64,000 nt of DNA, from NCBI GenBank assembly GCA_024509875.1, contig JAMPIV010012247.1:418501-482500 (forward strand), in the 5' to 3' direction. The DNA comes from Oreohelix idahoensis (taxonomy: Eukaryota; Mollusca; Gastropoda; Stylommatophora; Oreohelicidae). Positions 10,338-23,570 of this stretch are shown one piece after another (positions within the stretch are counted from its first letter, which is position 1; every line of letters begins with the position of its first letter). The translations under genes and the position numbers were made by a program. The notes below the pieces were generated by a model. The model did not search any database, was not told the origin of the DNA, and saw only the letters and a list, made by a program, of their open reading frames with translations.

Positions 10338-11781
10338 TTACTTAGTCGTTCCCCTTCTACCGTGAGGTGTAGAGGTTTGGAAGAGAGAGCGCCAGACTAT
10401 CCTACCGGCTGTCTTCCTCCTGGCCTGGTTCCATTCTAGTCCTCGGTCCTTCAAAGATTGTCTAATGTTGTCCTCCCAGCGGACTCTGCGTCGTCCTGGG
10501 GGTCTGGATCCCTGGATTTTTTTCCCCATGCTTGTCGTGGTAGCCGATCTTCTCCAATTCTGCAGACATGGCCAAACCTTCTCAGTTGGGACTGTTCTAC
10601 TTTGGTTGCAGGGGGTTGGATTTTAGGCCTTGACGTATCGTCTGGTTGCGGACCATGTCTCTTCTTGTTACATCATCCACCTTCCTCAGATACCTCATTT
10701 CTGAGGTTTGGATCTGGCTTTTGTGGGTTGTAATCATTGCCCATGACTCGCTTCCATACGTCAAGACTGGGACATAGGTGGAGCCGTATACAGCCATCTT
10801 CGTTTTCTTACCAACTTCTCTCTTGCTGAGGAATCCTCGATTTATGGCCTGAAAAAGTCTCCCAGCTGCTGCTTTTCGAGTGGCCAACTCTTCTTTGATG
10901 CATCCCTTTCGGTCTATAATAGCTCCGAGGTATTTAAAAAGGTCGACCTGCTCCAGGACCTGTTCTCCCAGCTTAATCTGATGTCTTCTTTCTTCTCGTG
11001 ATATCACCATGGATTTTGTTTTAGAGCTGCTTATGACCATCCCTCTCTTCTCCAGCTCTTCCTTCCAGATTAGCAGGTTGGATTGGAGATATGCCTCTGA
11101 TTTAGCAATCAGGGAAACATCATCAGCAAATGCTAGCTCTGAAATACAGACCTGTCTCATCTTCCAGTACCCCACTGAATAATTTCTTATTCTCTCCTTA
11201 CATGCTTTGATGACATCATCCATGACGAGTATGAAAAGATAAAGTGACAGGATATCACCTTGTCTTACACTAGTGATGGTCCTGAACTCTTCTGACTTAT
11301 GGTTTGCTGTCCTCACATAATTTCTGCAATACTTGTAGAAGCTCTGTATAGCATGAATCAGAGGTGCTGGAATATTCTTCCTTGCCAAACAGTCACAAAG
11401 TTTGCTCCAGGGGACCCTGTCAAACGCCTTTTCCAGATCTATGAAACAAAGATGCATCTCACTCTTATACTCAAGGGCCTTTTCACTCAGCTGTCTGAAT
11501 GTGAAGATTAGGTCTTGAGTACTTCGGTTTGCTCGGAATCCGCACTGGACCTCATCCAATTGTGGCTCAGCTAGGAGTCGGAGTCTCTGCTCTAGGATTC
11601 TAGAGTAGATTTTACCATGGACACTGAGAAGGGATTTGCCTCTATGGTTTCCACATTGTCGATTGTCACCCTTTTTGAAAATTGGAGTTATGATGGCAAT
11701 CTCCCAATCCTTTGGTATGGTCTTGTTGCACAACGCTGCCTGTAGGACCCTTAATAGTAATAGGTCGCCTGATGCTCCCAT
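10338..11781 (-). pseudogene. LINE A reverse transcriptase and C-terminus
   Basis: The long frame 11781-10597 (394 codons) carries RT motifs in order: WEIAIITPIFKKGD (about residues 26-39), CGFRANRSTQDLI (80-92), FIDLEKAFD with catalytic Asp115, SVRQGDILSL (171-180, where most LINEs have GCPLSP), and FADD (218-221). Then come YGSESW and a MRYLRKV thumb segment. A frame change near 10.55 kb leads into 10529-10338, a basic C-terminus (GRRRVRWEDN...RRKTAGRIVW). The catalytic Asp residues remain, but the protein is split from its endonuclease by stops. Confidence 0.85.
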
Positions 11782-12242
11782 GTACTTAAATATTCTGGTG
11801 TTATACCATCATGCCCTGCTGCTTTGCCCATCTTGATTTTCTCCAGTGCTGCCTTCAGTTCTTCCATCTTTATGTCGTCTTCACCATCATTGGTTTTCTC
11901 TTCTGTGCTAGTGGTTATCATTTCTTATGCTTCACCATGCTCACCATCCAGGAGTTCTGAGAAATATTCTTTCCATCTTTCCACTACTTTCTTCGGGGCA
12001 GTTAGCAATTTGCCTTGCTTGTCCTTTATAAATTTGAGAGGGCATTGTTTTTCCTTCCTCGTGTTCTTTATGGTCTTATAGAACAATTTCTGGTTTTCTT
12101 ACGCATCTTTTTCTAGCTTTTCTCCAAATTCTTCCCAGGACTTCTGTTTTGCTGCTAGCACCTTGTTCTTTGCTTCTGTTCTGAGTGTCACATATTCTCT
12201 ATATTTATCCATTTGTCCTGTTGTGTTTTTAGCACCTAAGTA

Positions 12243-13364
12243 TTATTTCCATGCCATTTTCTTCTCTCTTATTTTCTCTTTGACTTCCTCTGTCCACCAA
12301 GGTGTCCTCTTTCTCTTGTTCCCAAGTCGGACTTCACCGCATGCTTCTGCAGCAGCTGTCTTTATGACGTCCTTGAATTTATGCCAGAGGGTTTCCAAGT
12401 CATCAGGTTGTTCTTCTGTGTTGCTCACCGCTGCAGCAATAAGCCCCTGATATCTGGTCTTAATTTCTGGCTCTCTCAGCTTGTAAGTCTTAATGCTCAT
12501 GTCTCCCGTTCGTTTACTTAGCTTCTTGCGTGATGCTGGGCAGTTCCTAGGCTGAGCAACTCTTTCAGTTGTTCTTTTGATTGTAGTGATCACTTCCAAT
12601 CTCTGGCCCCCTCCAGACTCTAGCATCCCGTACATATTTGAATGAGCCCCTCCTAACAATGACATAGTCGATCACTGACTTCTCATTCTTTGTTGGTTCA
12701 CATCTAATGTATGCATGTATGCGCTTATGGGGGAACTTTGTGTTTGTAATGAACAGATTCTGCTCACTGCAAAATCTAAGGAGTCGTTTTCCATTGTCAT
12801 TGAGAGTATCTTCTCCATATCTTCCGATAACTTCACCCCATCTCGCATTGTAACTTTCAACTCTGGCATTGAAATCTCCGAGCATGATAATTTCATCTAG
12901 GCAGTCATCCACTGTCCTTTGAAACAGCTCGAAGAATTCCTCCTTGACCTCTGCTCTCTCATCCTCATTTGGCCCATACACTATGACCAGGTTGACCATG
13001 ATTTCTCGTTTTTTTTAAGATTTACAACCATAATGCGCTCCGAGACAAAGTTCCATCCCTTGATACTTTTTTTTTGGTTTTTGGCCACAATGCAACCCAC
13101 GCCCCCTTTAGCTCTTTCAGATGTGGGTACACCACTGTAGAGCAGCGTGTTGCCATCGAGATCCATGACTCCTTGTCATTTTTTCTTTGTTTCCGTTATA
13201 GCCAGGATTTCTAGTTTTGCTTTCCTCATCTCTTCCACCAGCTCCTCTTCTTTCCCATTTATACTTCTTGTGTTCCAAGTTCCATAAGTCGTAGTCCGTA
13301 GTCCGTTCCAGTTCGTCGCCTTTAGAATCAGTTCGGTTTTCTCTCTTGTAGTTCTCATAATCAA
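12243..13364 (-). pseudogene. LINE A endonuclease (APE-like) region
   Basis: Consecutive minus-strand frames make up an apurinic-type endonuclease: GTWNTRSINGKEEELVEEM (13364-13176), GGVGCIVAKN (13166-12981), VYGPNEDERAEVKEEFF then MLGDFNARV and IDYVIV (12999-12565), and IGSDHY at its end. A linker with KRTPWWTEEVKEKI follows in 12665-12243. GDFNAR and SDH are conserved catalytic motifs of LINE endonucleases. At least three frame changes or stops break it. It lies upstream of the RT in the expected order. Confidence 0.82.
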
Positions 13365-13593
13365 AAGTTTAAAGCTAACAGATGATTGGCCTGTTGTGCC
13401 TTTGCATGGTGGAGGGGCTGCCTCCTTACGGCCTCCATGTAGGCCGCCCTCCTCCTTTTTCAGCCGGGCGTGGGACCGGCCTAGGCGGAGTTCTTGTCTT
13501 ACACAACCCTTTAAATTCTATCTCCAGTTCTCTTCTATGTGTGGTTTTGGTCTTCCTCTACCTATACCTCTACCTCTCTGACACTGGGGATTC

Positions 13594-13904
13594 TTCTTCT
13601 TCTTCTTTTTCCTCGTTCGTCCTGAAAAGGACGTTGGTTGCGTTGTGTTTGTTTACGCCGGAGCTCTGATATCTGCACCTTTCGGTCGACACATCCGACT
13701 TCAGCATGGCATTTTTTGGGACAGGGTTTGCCTTCCCTCTGCGATCCCTACTTTCTCAGCCAGACTGCAGTGATGCAGCCTGTTTCCAGGACCACCACGT
13801 GGAGGTGGAGTAGAGTCTTGGTCAGCTCTGGTTCGCTGACCCTGATGCAAGCAGTCAAGCTATGGGTCGCTGACTGCATCCTCTATTGCTGCATCTTTGG
13901 GTCC
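13594..13904 (-). mobile_element. SINE family S1, copy 2 (311 bp)
   Basis: Perfect 12-bp TSD CACTGGGGATTC at 13582-13593 and 13905-13916. It has the same length and 5' end as the copy at 1697-2007 and differs by scattered substitutions and small indels. The minus-strand 3' end reads GGACGAACGAGG, then an A-rich run, then (GAA)n. It is inserted in LINE B. Confidence 0.88.
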
Positions 13905-14529
13905 CACTGGGGATTCAAGAACAAGGACTATCTTGTAATGCTATCAACAGGTTTCCTCAAAGTGTATCCTTTCCATCGCCAGAGGTCTCTTCTGATCTCT
14001 TGTTCCATTGGCAACTGCCTGGTTGGTTTTTTGTCATCAGTTGCACATTGATGACCTGACATACCTTTTCAATCATTCTATTCTATGCAAGCCCCCATTT
14101 ATGAAAGTCTTTATCTTTTTAGCTGTTATTTTTGTTGGTCTTCGTGTTTAAGAGCGATACAATATGACTGGCTTGATATTTGAGTTGATAATTCTTGCTT
14201 TTGTCTTGGACTTGATTTCCTTTGATTTCCATACATTTCCTAAAGCAATGAAGGCTCTCCTTGCCTTTTGATTCTTATTTTGATGTCACTGTCTGTAACC
14301 TTCTAACTGTCTATATTCTGCCAAGATATATGTATGATTCTACATCTTGTAGAGGTGTGTCATCACGTGCAATCGTGCTATCGTTTCCTGCAATACAAAT
14401 TACAAGAAGCAACTAATAAATGTTATGTGTTGTAAAAAGTACCATATGCAAAACGCACTAAATAGGTTATATATCTTGCAGACAGAATAATCCTCAAATT
14501 CATACAAAAATGTATCTAGCTGCAGACAG

Positions 14530-15207
14530 TTCAGTGCAAACGATGTGATACACTCCAGAATTTATATACGTTACAAATAGTATATTTATTTTAATAGTAT
14601 AATACAAGATACACTCAGGGCTGTACATTCACTAAGTTCAAGCTAGTTTATTATACAACAAATTGGAAGCTTCACTACAGATATTATTTACGCTGTAAAT
14701 AGTAAAGTACAAAAGATACACTCAATAATCTATGCACAGTTTAGATTTTACAGAACACAGTTACAATTAAGAATGAATGCACATTTAAGATATTACAGTA
14801 CACATGTACAATCAAGAATGTATGCGCAGTGTAAATATTACAGCACACAAAGAACAATCAAGAATTTATCCACAGTGTAGTGATTACAGTACACGAGGTA
14901 CAATCAAGAATGTATGCACAGTGTAGATATTACAGTACACAAGGTACAATCAAGAATTTATCTACGGTGTAGATTTTATAGTACACAAGGCGCAATCAAG
15001 AATTTATTCACAAAGTAGATATTACAATACACAAAGTATAATCAAGAATTTATCTACGGTGTAGATATTACAATACACAAAGTACAATAACGAATTATGC
15101 ACAGTGTAGATATTACAGCGCACAAGATACAATAAAGAATTTATGCACAGTGTAGATATTACAGTACAAAAGGTACAATCAAGAATTTATCTGTAGATAT
15201 TGCAGTA
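14530..15207. repeat. 46-bp minisatellite, left part
   Basis: Degenerate tandem units of about 46 bp containing CAAGAATTTATGCACAGTG and GATATTACAGTACACAAGG (for example starts at 14854 and 14900). The left units are most divergent. The array stops in mid-unit at 15207, where a large insertion begins, and resumes in phase at 21285. Confidence 0.9.
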
Positions 15208-16148
15208 TGTGACTGTCGTAATTTTTGAAGATAGGTCTGAGATATTTATGGTCCCATCCGAGCAGAGGTGATAGTGGTAGCTATGTGAGAAGAAGGTGTA
15301 AGAAATAGGTTTCTGTTTCACGAGGGGGTGGGAGTGTAAGAGAGAAAGAACAGTCTTGGATTGAGTAATTGCTCTAATCCAGCCTATCTTACGACAATAT
15401 TTAAATTAGACGCACTCTCTCTCTTCTTGTACAAAGTACAAGTTACACCACACTCACGTACACACAATTTTGTGACAGAAATACGTACAGACGTGAAAAC
15501 AAAACTATGGATAACATATATATGGGCAGGGCAGGGGTTTGACCAGCACTATAGCTTAAGGTTTAGAATGTTTATTTTCACTAGAAATATCACAACATCA
15601 AGAAAAGCATTTAACTCAATGAATTTTAGTTTATAGATAAAAAATGAAATAAAATCTGATCTCTTATAAAGGAAAACAAAGGAAAATCCCAACAGAGGTA
15701 GTTAACCCAAAAGAGATCAAAAATTAACAGTGGGAGTGGGAATAGTCAGGACGGGTAAAGAATAAGTCCTTAATTTAACCTATCCCGTGGACACTCAGAT
15801 TAGTGAGAAATAGTTAAAAAAAAAGATGGGTATGTTAGTGGTAATCTAAAAAATAAGTATCTTTCTATCCGTTCGGTCACAACAAACAAACAGTGGCCAC
15901 TTTCAGATTTGCTTACCAAATGTTGACGCAGCATACATTCCAAGGAAATAATCACTAACAGGTATTTAATACTATTCAGTCATATTCGTTGTCAATTGCA
16001 GCCCCAGACTATCCGGTTTTGCTGACTGCTATTTCTCGGGAGTCGCTGTAATTGATGCGTTAGTATTTTTTCCTGGATATTACTCCTTTCACTGCAGGTA
16101 TTGGCTTCGGATAAGTGTTTGTATTATGGTGGCACCGTCGTGGGAGTT

Positions 16149-16560
16149 AATTCATTCATTCATTCATAACCCTCCACTCCCAAAGGAGCATGGGCCTTCA
16201 ACAAACACATGCCAAGTCCTCCTGTCACGTGCCATCATCTCAAATTCCTTCCACGTTCTCCTTATCATTTTCATCTCTGTTTCCAGCTCTCTTCTCCATG
16301 TGCTTCTTGGTCTACCTCTGCCTCTCTTGCCCTGGGGATTCCAGAACAAGGACTGCCTTGTAATGCCATCAACAGGTTTCCTCAGTGTGTGTCCTATCCA
16401 TTGCCATCGTCTTTTTCTCATCTCTTGTTCCACTTTCGCTTGTCTAGTTCTTGTCATCAGTTCCACGTTGGTAACCTTGTCATACCATTTTAATCCCTCT
16501 ATTCTACGCAAGCACCCATTTATGAAAGTCTGTAGCTTTTTGGTTGTTGTCTTTGTTGTT
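16149..16560 (-). mobile_element. LINE B, 5'-truncated copy (412 bp)
   Basis: Perfect 11-bp TSD TCGTGGGAGTT at 16138-16148 and 16561-16571. The minus strand is open from the truncated end to a stop near 16164 (about 130 codons, no start codon of its own). The C-terminal RT region includes LKWYDKVTNVELMTRTRQAK, RRWQWIGHTLRKPVDGITRQ, WNPQGKRGRGRPRSTWRR and DRRTWHVFVEG. A short 3' UTR ends in an (ATGA)n tail at 16149-16166. The intact frame and perfect TSD suggest a fairly recent insertion. It is the best reference copy of this family here. Confidence 0.9.
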
Positions 16561-16571
16561 TCGTGGGAGTT

Positions 16572-18210
16572 GGTAGAGAGATATATTTTCAGTGTGGTCT
16601 AGCCTCAGGTGGCCGTGACACTCTCTGACGTGATGAAATGTTCAAACAAGAAACGAATGTTATTTCTCGGCTGTTCTCTGAGGGAAATAGCCGAGTATGG
16701 CCAATGAGTTCTCTCAAGGATAATCCCGTGGTAATAAAACTTACTCAGATATTTTTGTAAATGGTGATGTATATTCTGCCACAGCAGGCCAGCAATATAA
16801 ATATAGATAAATCTTCTGGTATATAGTTCCAGTCCAGTTACACGTTAAATTTTCTAGTTATTGTTCTGGTTTTTGACCACTCTCAGGGATGGAGAAGGTG
16901 GACCGCCCAGGGTCACAAGAACAGATTCTTCACAACAGTGTCTGAATGTTTAAGAGCATAAGACCCTAATACTGTAAAACCGCTAGTTCGCAAGATTATG
17001 ACCAGCCTAGGAAAATAAATAAACGTGTAATCATAATAGAAATCATATTCTAACGCCCTATGCGTTTAGGTAAGACCTGTAAATCACTCCGGTATTTAAT
17101 TATATATATTTAGAAACACACGAGTGTCTGGTTTATCTTAACGGTTTTAACACGAGATAAGAACACTAGTCGTTTATAAAATTACACGTGATGTATTAGG
17201 AATGATTATACTTCGTCGTTTATCAAACATCTAGCGTCTTATTAATTAATTAAACATCTATTTCCTGGGGAATAGCTAGTAATTAAATTTACATTTACAG
17301 CTGGAGAAATTTGCTATATGTTTATTTAATACGTTTCGATTAACACTAAAATCCCAGTGAAATATAATGAAACTTTAACACGTTAAAACACTTAAATGCT
17401 AATATACTGTTATTTACTGCCAATCAGGAAACTGAAATAATCTCTACGTATTATAGGAAATCCAAATGAAAATAAGGCTCTAAAATGCGAGCTAGACCAT
17501 TCAAGAAATCCCGTAGCAACTGATAACAGAGTTTGATGAGCATGACTATATATTTAGAAATGCCGGATTTTACCTCCTATATGCGGAAATTCGCACCCAG
17601 GGAAGATTCTCCGGTCAATTCCTGAATAAAAGCTTTTTTTCACACTGTTGCCGACATGATGGCCGCTTCAGCGGAGATTTTTTTCCCGTGTACAGGGTTC
17701 TCCGCCCGTTCTGTTACCTGGTGTTAATCAGCAACAAAGGTTTTTCAGATCTCGGCAAAATGTCGGACGTGAAGTAATATGACAGCCGGCAGGTGCCCCT
17801 GGCCCGCCCTCTTTTGAAGGAATGACAGTTATGCATCTAAATATCTGCTTTAGATAGCGCGTGTAAAGAAGACAGGTAGGCGTGGCTAACTGAAAGTGAT
17901 GCGGATAGCGAGAGAGGCATGGCTTACACGTACTTAACTTGCATGTTAATTAGGAAGCGAGGGAAACCCACGTGGAATCGAGTTGTTTTACAGGAGGGAA
18001 AGGGGTGATTGTGGGTTTAAAGCGACTGATCGAGATGCTCGATTTTCATACTCGTCACAGTGACAAAACGTCTGAACATGCTCTTTTGTGTGATCTCTCA
18101 CACCTTCAGCCCACCGGCAGTATCCTTTCTGTTTCTTCATTTTTCTCACTCATCGCTTTTATTTGGCATAAATCATGCCTTTTCATTCGTTATTTTCACT
18201 ATTTTGCTCT
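16572..18210. other. Interior of the 6.08-kb insertion, no coding seen
   Basis: AT-rich sequence with GC-richer pockets (16.6-16.7 and 17.6-17.9 kb). No ORF of note and no RT, protease or gag motif in any frame that I could read. Confidence 0.5.
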
Positions 18211-18221
18211 ATGCTGGACAT

Positions 18222-18769
18222 TCTTCTTCTTCTTTGATCCTTAGCCGCAGACCGTCAAAGCAGTCAGTGGCCATCACGCCTAGTGGCGTCTTGTAGGGCA
18301 ACAACAAATTGATTCCACTTTGCTCGGTTAGGGGCCATCCTTCGTACAGTGCCCTAACTGTGGTTCATTCTTTGCATCTCAGCCTCCACAGTCCTCCGCC
18401 AGGTTGTTTATTCTTGTATCATGTTTTGCGGTCAGGACGTCCGTTCTCATGTCAGTGGCTTCCTTTCGGCTTTCACCGCTGACAGTCATACGAGCCTCAG
18501 ACTCCGGATGTCCGTCCCGCAGCAAAGTTTGTTTATTCGTTGTTGTTTCCGTATCTTCAATTTTTTTACATAGACATGGGTGTCAGCCCTATGCTAAAAC
18601 CCCAACCTGGAGGACCAGGGTGTCTGCTTTCGTCTGACCCCTGCCCGCGCAAAACTGTCCAGCTTGGTAGAACCTTCCAGGAGTAAAACTCCCGCTGGCA
18701 TAGCTCTGGGGGTAATCAGGGTACGCAAGCCGCCATACTTCGACAAGGTATTGACACCGGTGATGGCAG
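18222..18769 (-). mobile_element. S3 retroposon (548 bp, (GAA)n tail)
   Basis: Perfect 11-bp TSD ATGCTGGACAT at 18211-18221 and 18770-18780. On the minus strand the last ~75 bp before the (GAA)n tail match the 3' part of the S2 elements at 23.1-23.6 kb (ACGCCACTAGGCGTGATGGC...GACTGCTTTG). The remaining ~470 bp are different. It is either a longer SINE or a truncated LINE 3' end sharing its tail with S2. No reliable coding. Nested inside the 6.08-kb insertion. Confidence 0.78.
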
Positions 18770-18780
18770 ATGCTGGACAT

Positions 18781-19584
18781 ACCATGGTGAATTCTCTAAC
18801 ACGCTACTCTCTTATGGCAGTATTTGCTACGGGAGTAATGCGTATCTTATGGTTTACCACTCTTCAGACGTATTATCGTAACAATACCCAGTCGTCAGAC
18901 CAGTCACACGCTTATCTCTTTGAAGCCGTCTGACCAATTGTGGAAACGTGTTGGTCGAACATTTGACCCCATTGGAAAGCTGTTGATCATGTTGACACAA
19001 GCTAGTATTATGCTACGATGAAAGACGACAACACGGTCTGACACGACATCTGTCTGGCGGAGGAACGCAGATAAAGGGGATAATTAGATAATCTGTCGGG
19101 AAAGACATCTGGGCGGAAAACATTACGCCAGGAACACACGGTCATAATATTGTGATAGACAGAGGTGCGCCGGAAGCCTTATGTAACGATTTGACATCAC
19201 TGTTGTAAAAGGCCACAGGTGTATATTAAATTTAATATTTTCAAATACGCGTAGGATCAGTAATGATAAACTTCCCCACCCAAACAGTGCTAGATAGATT
19301 TGATTGGTTCGCCAGAATCTATAATGAATTGATTGGAACATTCGGCGGAATCACGGCTGGGATTTGAAATTTAGGAGTGCGAGATATACTGTAGAAATCA
19401 GACACACACAGACAGACTGCATCGCAGCGTCAACAAAACTCCTACTACAAGCCAGAGGAAAGAGGATAAGACTTATCATTCCCCAACTATAAGTACCAGA
19501 TCGAGTATTGGGCAACTTTGTAATTCACAAGTAAACCCGTAATTTAAATACAAGACTGGAAACTAGGGAATTTTATCACAAGGA
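18781..19584. other. Interior of the 6.08-kb insertion, no coding seen
   Basis: Mixed composition; nothing recognisable on either strand. Confidence 0.5.
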
Positions 19585-19860
19585 GTCAGAGAGGAATTTT
19601 AACAAACGTTTTCCCAGGCAGGATTCATAGAAGACCAGCCGTCAGGGGAATTAACTCATATTTCCCAGACCCAGTCATAAGAGGAATTATACCAACAGTT
19701 TTCCCAGGCAGGATTCATAGAACACCAGCCGTCAGAGGAATTAACTCATATTTTCCAGACCAAGTCATAAGAGGAATTATACAAACAGTTTTCCCAGGCC
19801 AGGAATTTACAGAAAACCAGCCGTCAGAGGAATTAACTCATATTTCCAGACCTAAAGTGA
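19585..19860. repeat. 90-bp tandem repeat, three units
   Basis: The block TTTTCCCAGGC...CCAGCCGTCAG...GGAATTAACTCATATTT recurs with a 90-bp period (TTCCCAGGC at 19611, 19701, 19791). Units are roughly 90% alike. Lies inside the 6.08-kb insertion. Confidence 0.93.
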
Positions 19861-21284
<1,424 letters not shown>

Positions 21285-21540
21285 CAGTACACAAGATACC
21301 GTCAAGAATTTATGCACAGTCAGGATATAAGAGTACACAAGGTACAATCAAGACTTAATGCACAGTATAGATATTATAGCATGCAAGATACAGTCAAGAA
21401 TGTATGCACAGTGTAGATAGAACAATATACAAGATACAGTCAAGAATTTATTCACAGTGTAGATAGAACAACATACAAGTTACAGTCAAGAATTTAGGCA
21501 CAGTGTGGATAGAATAGTATACATGATACACTCTTTAATA
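21285..21540. repeat. 46-bp minisatellite, right part
   Basis: Continuation of the 14.5-15.2 kb array, in phase once the insertion is removed; about five units, more degenerate to the right. Confidence 0.9.
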
Positions 21541-21630
21541 TATATAGGTTCCATATACTCCATACGACATGTCGTCTCCCAATATCAAACAAGTAAATAA
21601 ACATATTAAATTATGCTATTGAAGAGAAAG

Positions 21631-21658
21631 AGAGAGAGAGAAAGAGAGAGAGAGAGAC

Positions 21659-21721
<63 letters not shown>

Positions 21722-21740
21722 GAGACAGAGAGACAGAGAG
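21631..21740 (+). repeat. (GA)n microsatellite
   Basis: GA dinucleotide run with AAAG/ACAG interruptions. Ser/Leu ORFs on the minus strand are artefacts of it. Confidence 0.97.
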
Positions 21741-21827
21741 AAATAAAATATGATGGAGTATTAGGAAAAACTTTTGAGAATGAATATCAACTTTCTTGCA
21801 CGACAACATTAGTCATATTAACAACAG

Positions 21828-21970
21828 TTCACGGCCGTATGTTCCTGAAGTCCGAAACGGGAGTAAAGAATAATAACACAGTGCTCTAGCACATAATCAT
21901 AGAAGACGACATAGGAGGGTTGGGCATGATTCATATTGCAGAAACTTGAAGGTATAATAAAAAATTGTTT
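21828..21970 (+). mobile_element. LINE 5' leader fragment
   Basis: TCCGAAACGGGAGTAAAGAA, then a GACGACATAGGAGGGTTGGGC segment, matches the leader upstream of the LINE at 62.6-62.7 kb (TCCGAAAGGGGAGCAAAGAA...GCGACTAAGGAGGATTGGGC). No coding follows. Confidence 0.6.
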
Positions 21971-22062
21971 GACAGCATTTGCTCAATAAAGTGCTGAAGG
22001 GTAACGAAAGCATGTAAGTTTCTCTGGAGCATAATAATATACAACATTATTATTGTGTCTAG

Positions 22063-22190
22063 GTGAGTGAGTGAGTGAGTGAGTGAGTGAGTGAGTGAGT
22101 GAGTGAGTGAGTGAGTGAGTGAGTGAGTGAGTGAGTGAGTGAGTGAGTGAGTGAGTGAGTGAGTGAGTGAGTGAGTGAGTGAGTGAGTGA
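22063..22190 (+). repeat. (GTGA)n microsatellite
   Basis: About 128 bp of perfect GTGA repeats. The long His/Thr/Ser ORF on the minus strand is an artefact. Confidence 0.98.
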
Positions 22191-22199
22191 GAGACATAG

Positions 22200-22383
22200 G
22201 GAGACAGGGAGAGAGAGAGAACGAAAGAGCGAGAAATAAAGAGAGAGGGAGATAGAGACAGGAAGAGAGAAGGGGAGAGAGAAAGGTAGAAAGAGAGGGA
22301 GAGAGAGAAAGTTTAAGAGAGTTTAAGAGATTGTGAAGAGAGAGAGAGAGAGGGAAAGAGCCAGAGAGAAAGGGAGAGAGAAA

Positions 22384-22463
<80 letters not shown>
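22200..22463 (+). repeat. (GA)n-rich tract
   Basis: Imperfect purine tract followed by a long perfect GA run (about 22388-22463), adjoining the GTGA array. Confidence 0.96.
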
Positions 22464-22469
<6 letters not shown>

Positions 22470-22489
22470 AGAGCGAGGGAAAGTGTGTG

Positions 22490-23015
22490 TGCGCGTGCGA
22501 GGGTTTTTCTTTTTCAAACTGACATAAATATCATTTGCTGTGTATGTTTGTATTCAATAATAAATAGTAAAGTTTGACCTCAGTTGAAAAGCAAAGAAGC
22601 TGAGAAACAGCATAATCTTAGAGAAATTCACGCAACATAAAATATAGAATGACACAAAACACAAGAATTACGATCTACACACTCAAGGCAGGAAAGGAAA
22701 TTTACATAGAAATTATGAAAAACACAGCGTAGAAAGAATGCGTGTTAGGAGTAGAAGGGAGATCAAAGTGCACGTAGAACTAATATACAAGAGGTACGTA
22801 GAGCGTCCCAGAAATTATTATAAATGTACTGGAAAATGAATATGTTGGGGCGGGAAAATTTATCTGAATAGAACTGCTGGGAAGCAGAAAATATGGAATC
22901 AAATTGTTAGCATGGGACTGGGAATATCTGCTGCAAAAATAATTTATGACAAACAAACAGAAACAGAAATAGTATTCATTATGAAAAGATTATTGGTGTG
23001 GTTACATAAAGAATG

Positions 23016-23017
<2 letters not shown>
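22490..23017. other. Unannotated intergenic stretch
   Basis: A-rich, no recognised feature. Confidence 0.5.

Positions 23018-23092
<75 letters not shown>
23018..23092. repeat. (TA)n microsatellite
   Basis: Perfect TA run adjoining the GAA tail of the next SINE copy. Confidence 0.97.
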
Positions 23093-23093
<1 letters not shown>

Positions 23094-23094
<1 letters not shown>

Positions 23095-23305
23095 CTTCTT
23101 CTTCTTCTTCCGTCCTTAGCCAACGACCGGCAAAGCAGTCAGTGGCCATTACGCCTAGTGGCGTCTTAAGGGCAACAGCGAATAGATTTTCTTTGCCGTT
23201 GTTCCCATCACGCCTAATGGCGTCTTTAGGGCAACGACAAATCAATCCGTTTGCTGTTGTTTCCGTAATCAAAGTGACTGGCAAACGGGTGATCAGCCCG
23301 TTGGG
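23094..23305 (-). mobile_element. SINE family S2, copy 1 (about 210 bp)
   Basis: Nearly identical to the copy at 23362-23570 and starts at the same 5' bases (CCCAACGGGCTGATCACC on the minus strand). It holds an internal tandem duplication of ~65 bp: each half has the palindrome-like core ACGCC(A)TTAGGCGT/ACGCCACTAGGCGT. It ends in (GAA)n. Inserted in TA-repeat sequence, so its TSD cannot be recognised. The minus-strand frame through both copies stays open because they are nearly identical; I do not take it as a gene. Confidence 0.8.
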
Positions 23306-23361
23306 ATATATATATATATACCGGTACTTTTTCGTTTTGTGGTGCATCCAAGGCAGGGTTT

Positions 23362-23570
23362 CTTTCTTCTTCCGTCCTTAGCCAACGACCGGCAAAGCAG
23401 TCAGCAGTGGCCATTACGCCTAGTGGCGTCTTAAGGGCAACAGCGAATAGATTTTCTTTGCCGTTGTTCCCATCACGCCTAATGGCGTCTTTAGGGCAAC
23501 GACAAATCAATCCATTTGTTGTTGTTTCCGTAATCAAAGTGACTGGCAAACGGGTGATCAGCCCGTTGGG
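23362..23570 (-). mobile_element. SINE family S2, copy 2 (209 bp)
   Basis: Perfect 12-bp TSD AAGGCAGGGTTT at 23350-23361 and 23571-23582, with a GAA tail at the left. Only a few differences from copy 1, which lies 57 bp away, so both insertions are recent or one is a local duplicate. The independent TSD favours separate insertion. Confidence 0.88.

Larger units (their letters stand above)
10333..13490 (-). mobile_element. LINE A: near full-length RTE-like retrotransposon (3.16 kb)
   Basis: Target duplications of 13 bp with one mismatch (TTCTTATCTTACA at 10320-10332; TTCTTGTCTTACA at 13491-13503) bracket the element, and on removal the surrounding LINE B becomes continuous. Read on the minus strand it has a GC-rich leader (13490-13365), an endonuclease region, an RT region, a basic C-terminus, and a short (AAGT)n tail at 10333-10345. 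A total of about 3.2 kb with EN-RT and a short-repeat tail is typical of the RTE clade. The coding part is broken by several stops and shifts, so it is inactive. Confidence 0.85.
10236..14410 (-). mobile_element. LINE B host copy, interrupted twice
   Basis: An old minus-strand LINE is present in three pieces: 13905-14410 (RT thumb region, decayed DIKIRIK.../KSKTKARI-like text and the INGGL block), 13491-13593 (the start of the basic C-terminal region), and 10236-10332 (the extreme 3' end). These pieces line up in order with the uninterrupted copy at 16149-16560. The gaps are filled by LINE A (10333-13490) and SINE S1 (13594-13904), each with its own TSD. Family style (GHTLRKP, WNPQGKR.RGRPR.TWRR) fits RTE-like LINEs. 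Confidence 0.8.

Noticed and set aside
21931..22527. Ser/Leu, Thr/His and Arg/Glu repeat ORFs
   Set aside because: Translations of (GTGA)n and (GA)n microsatellites.
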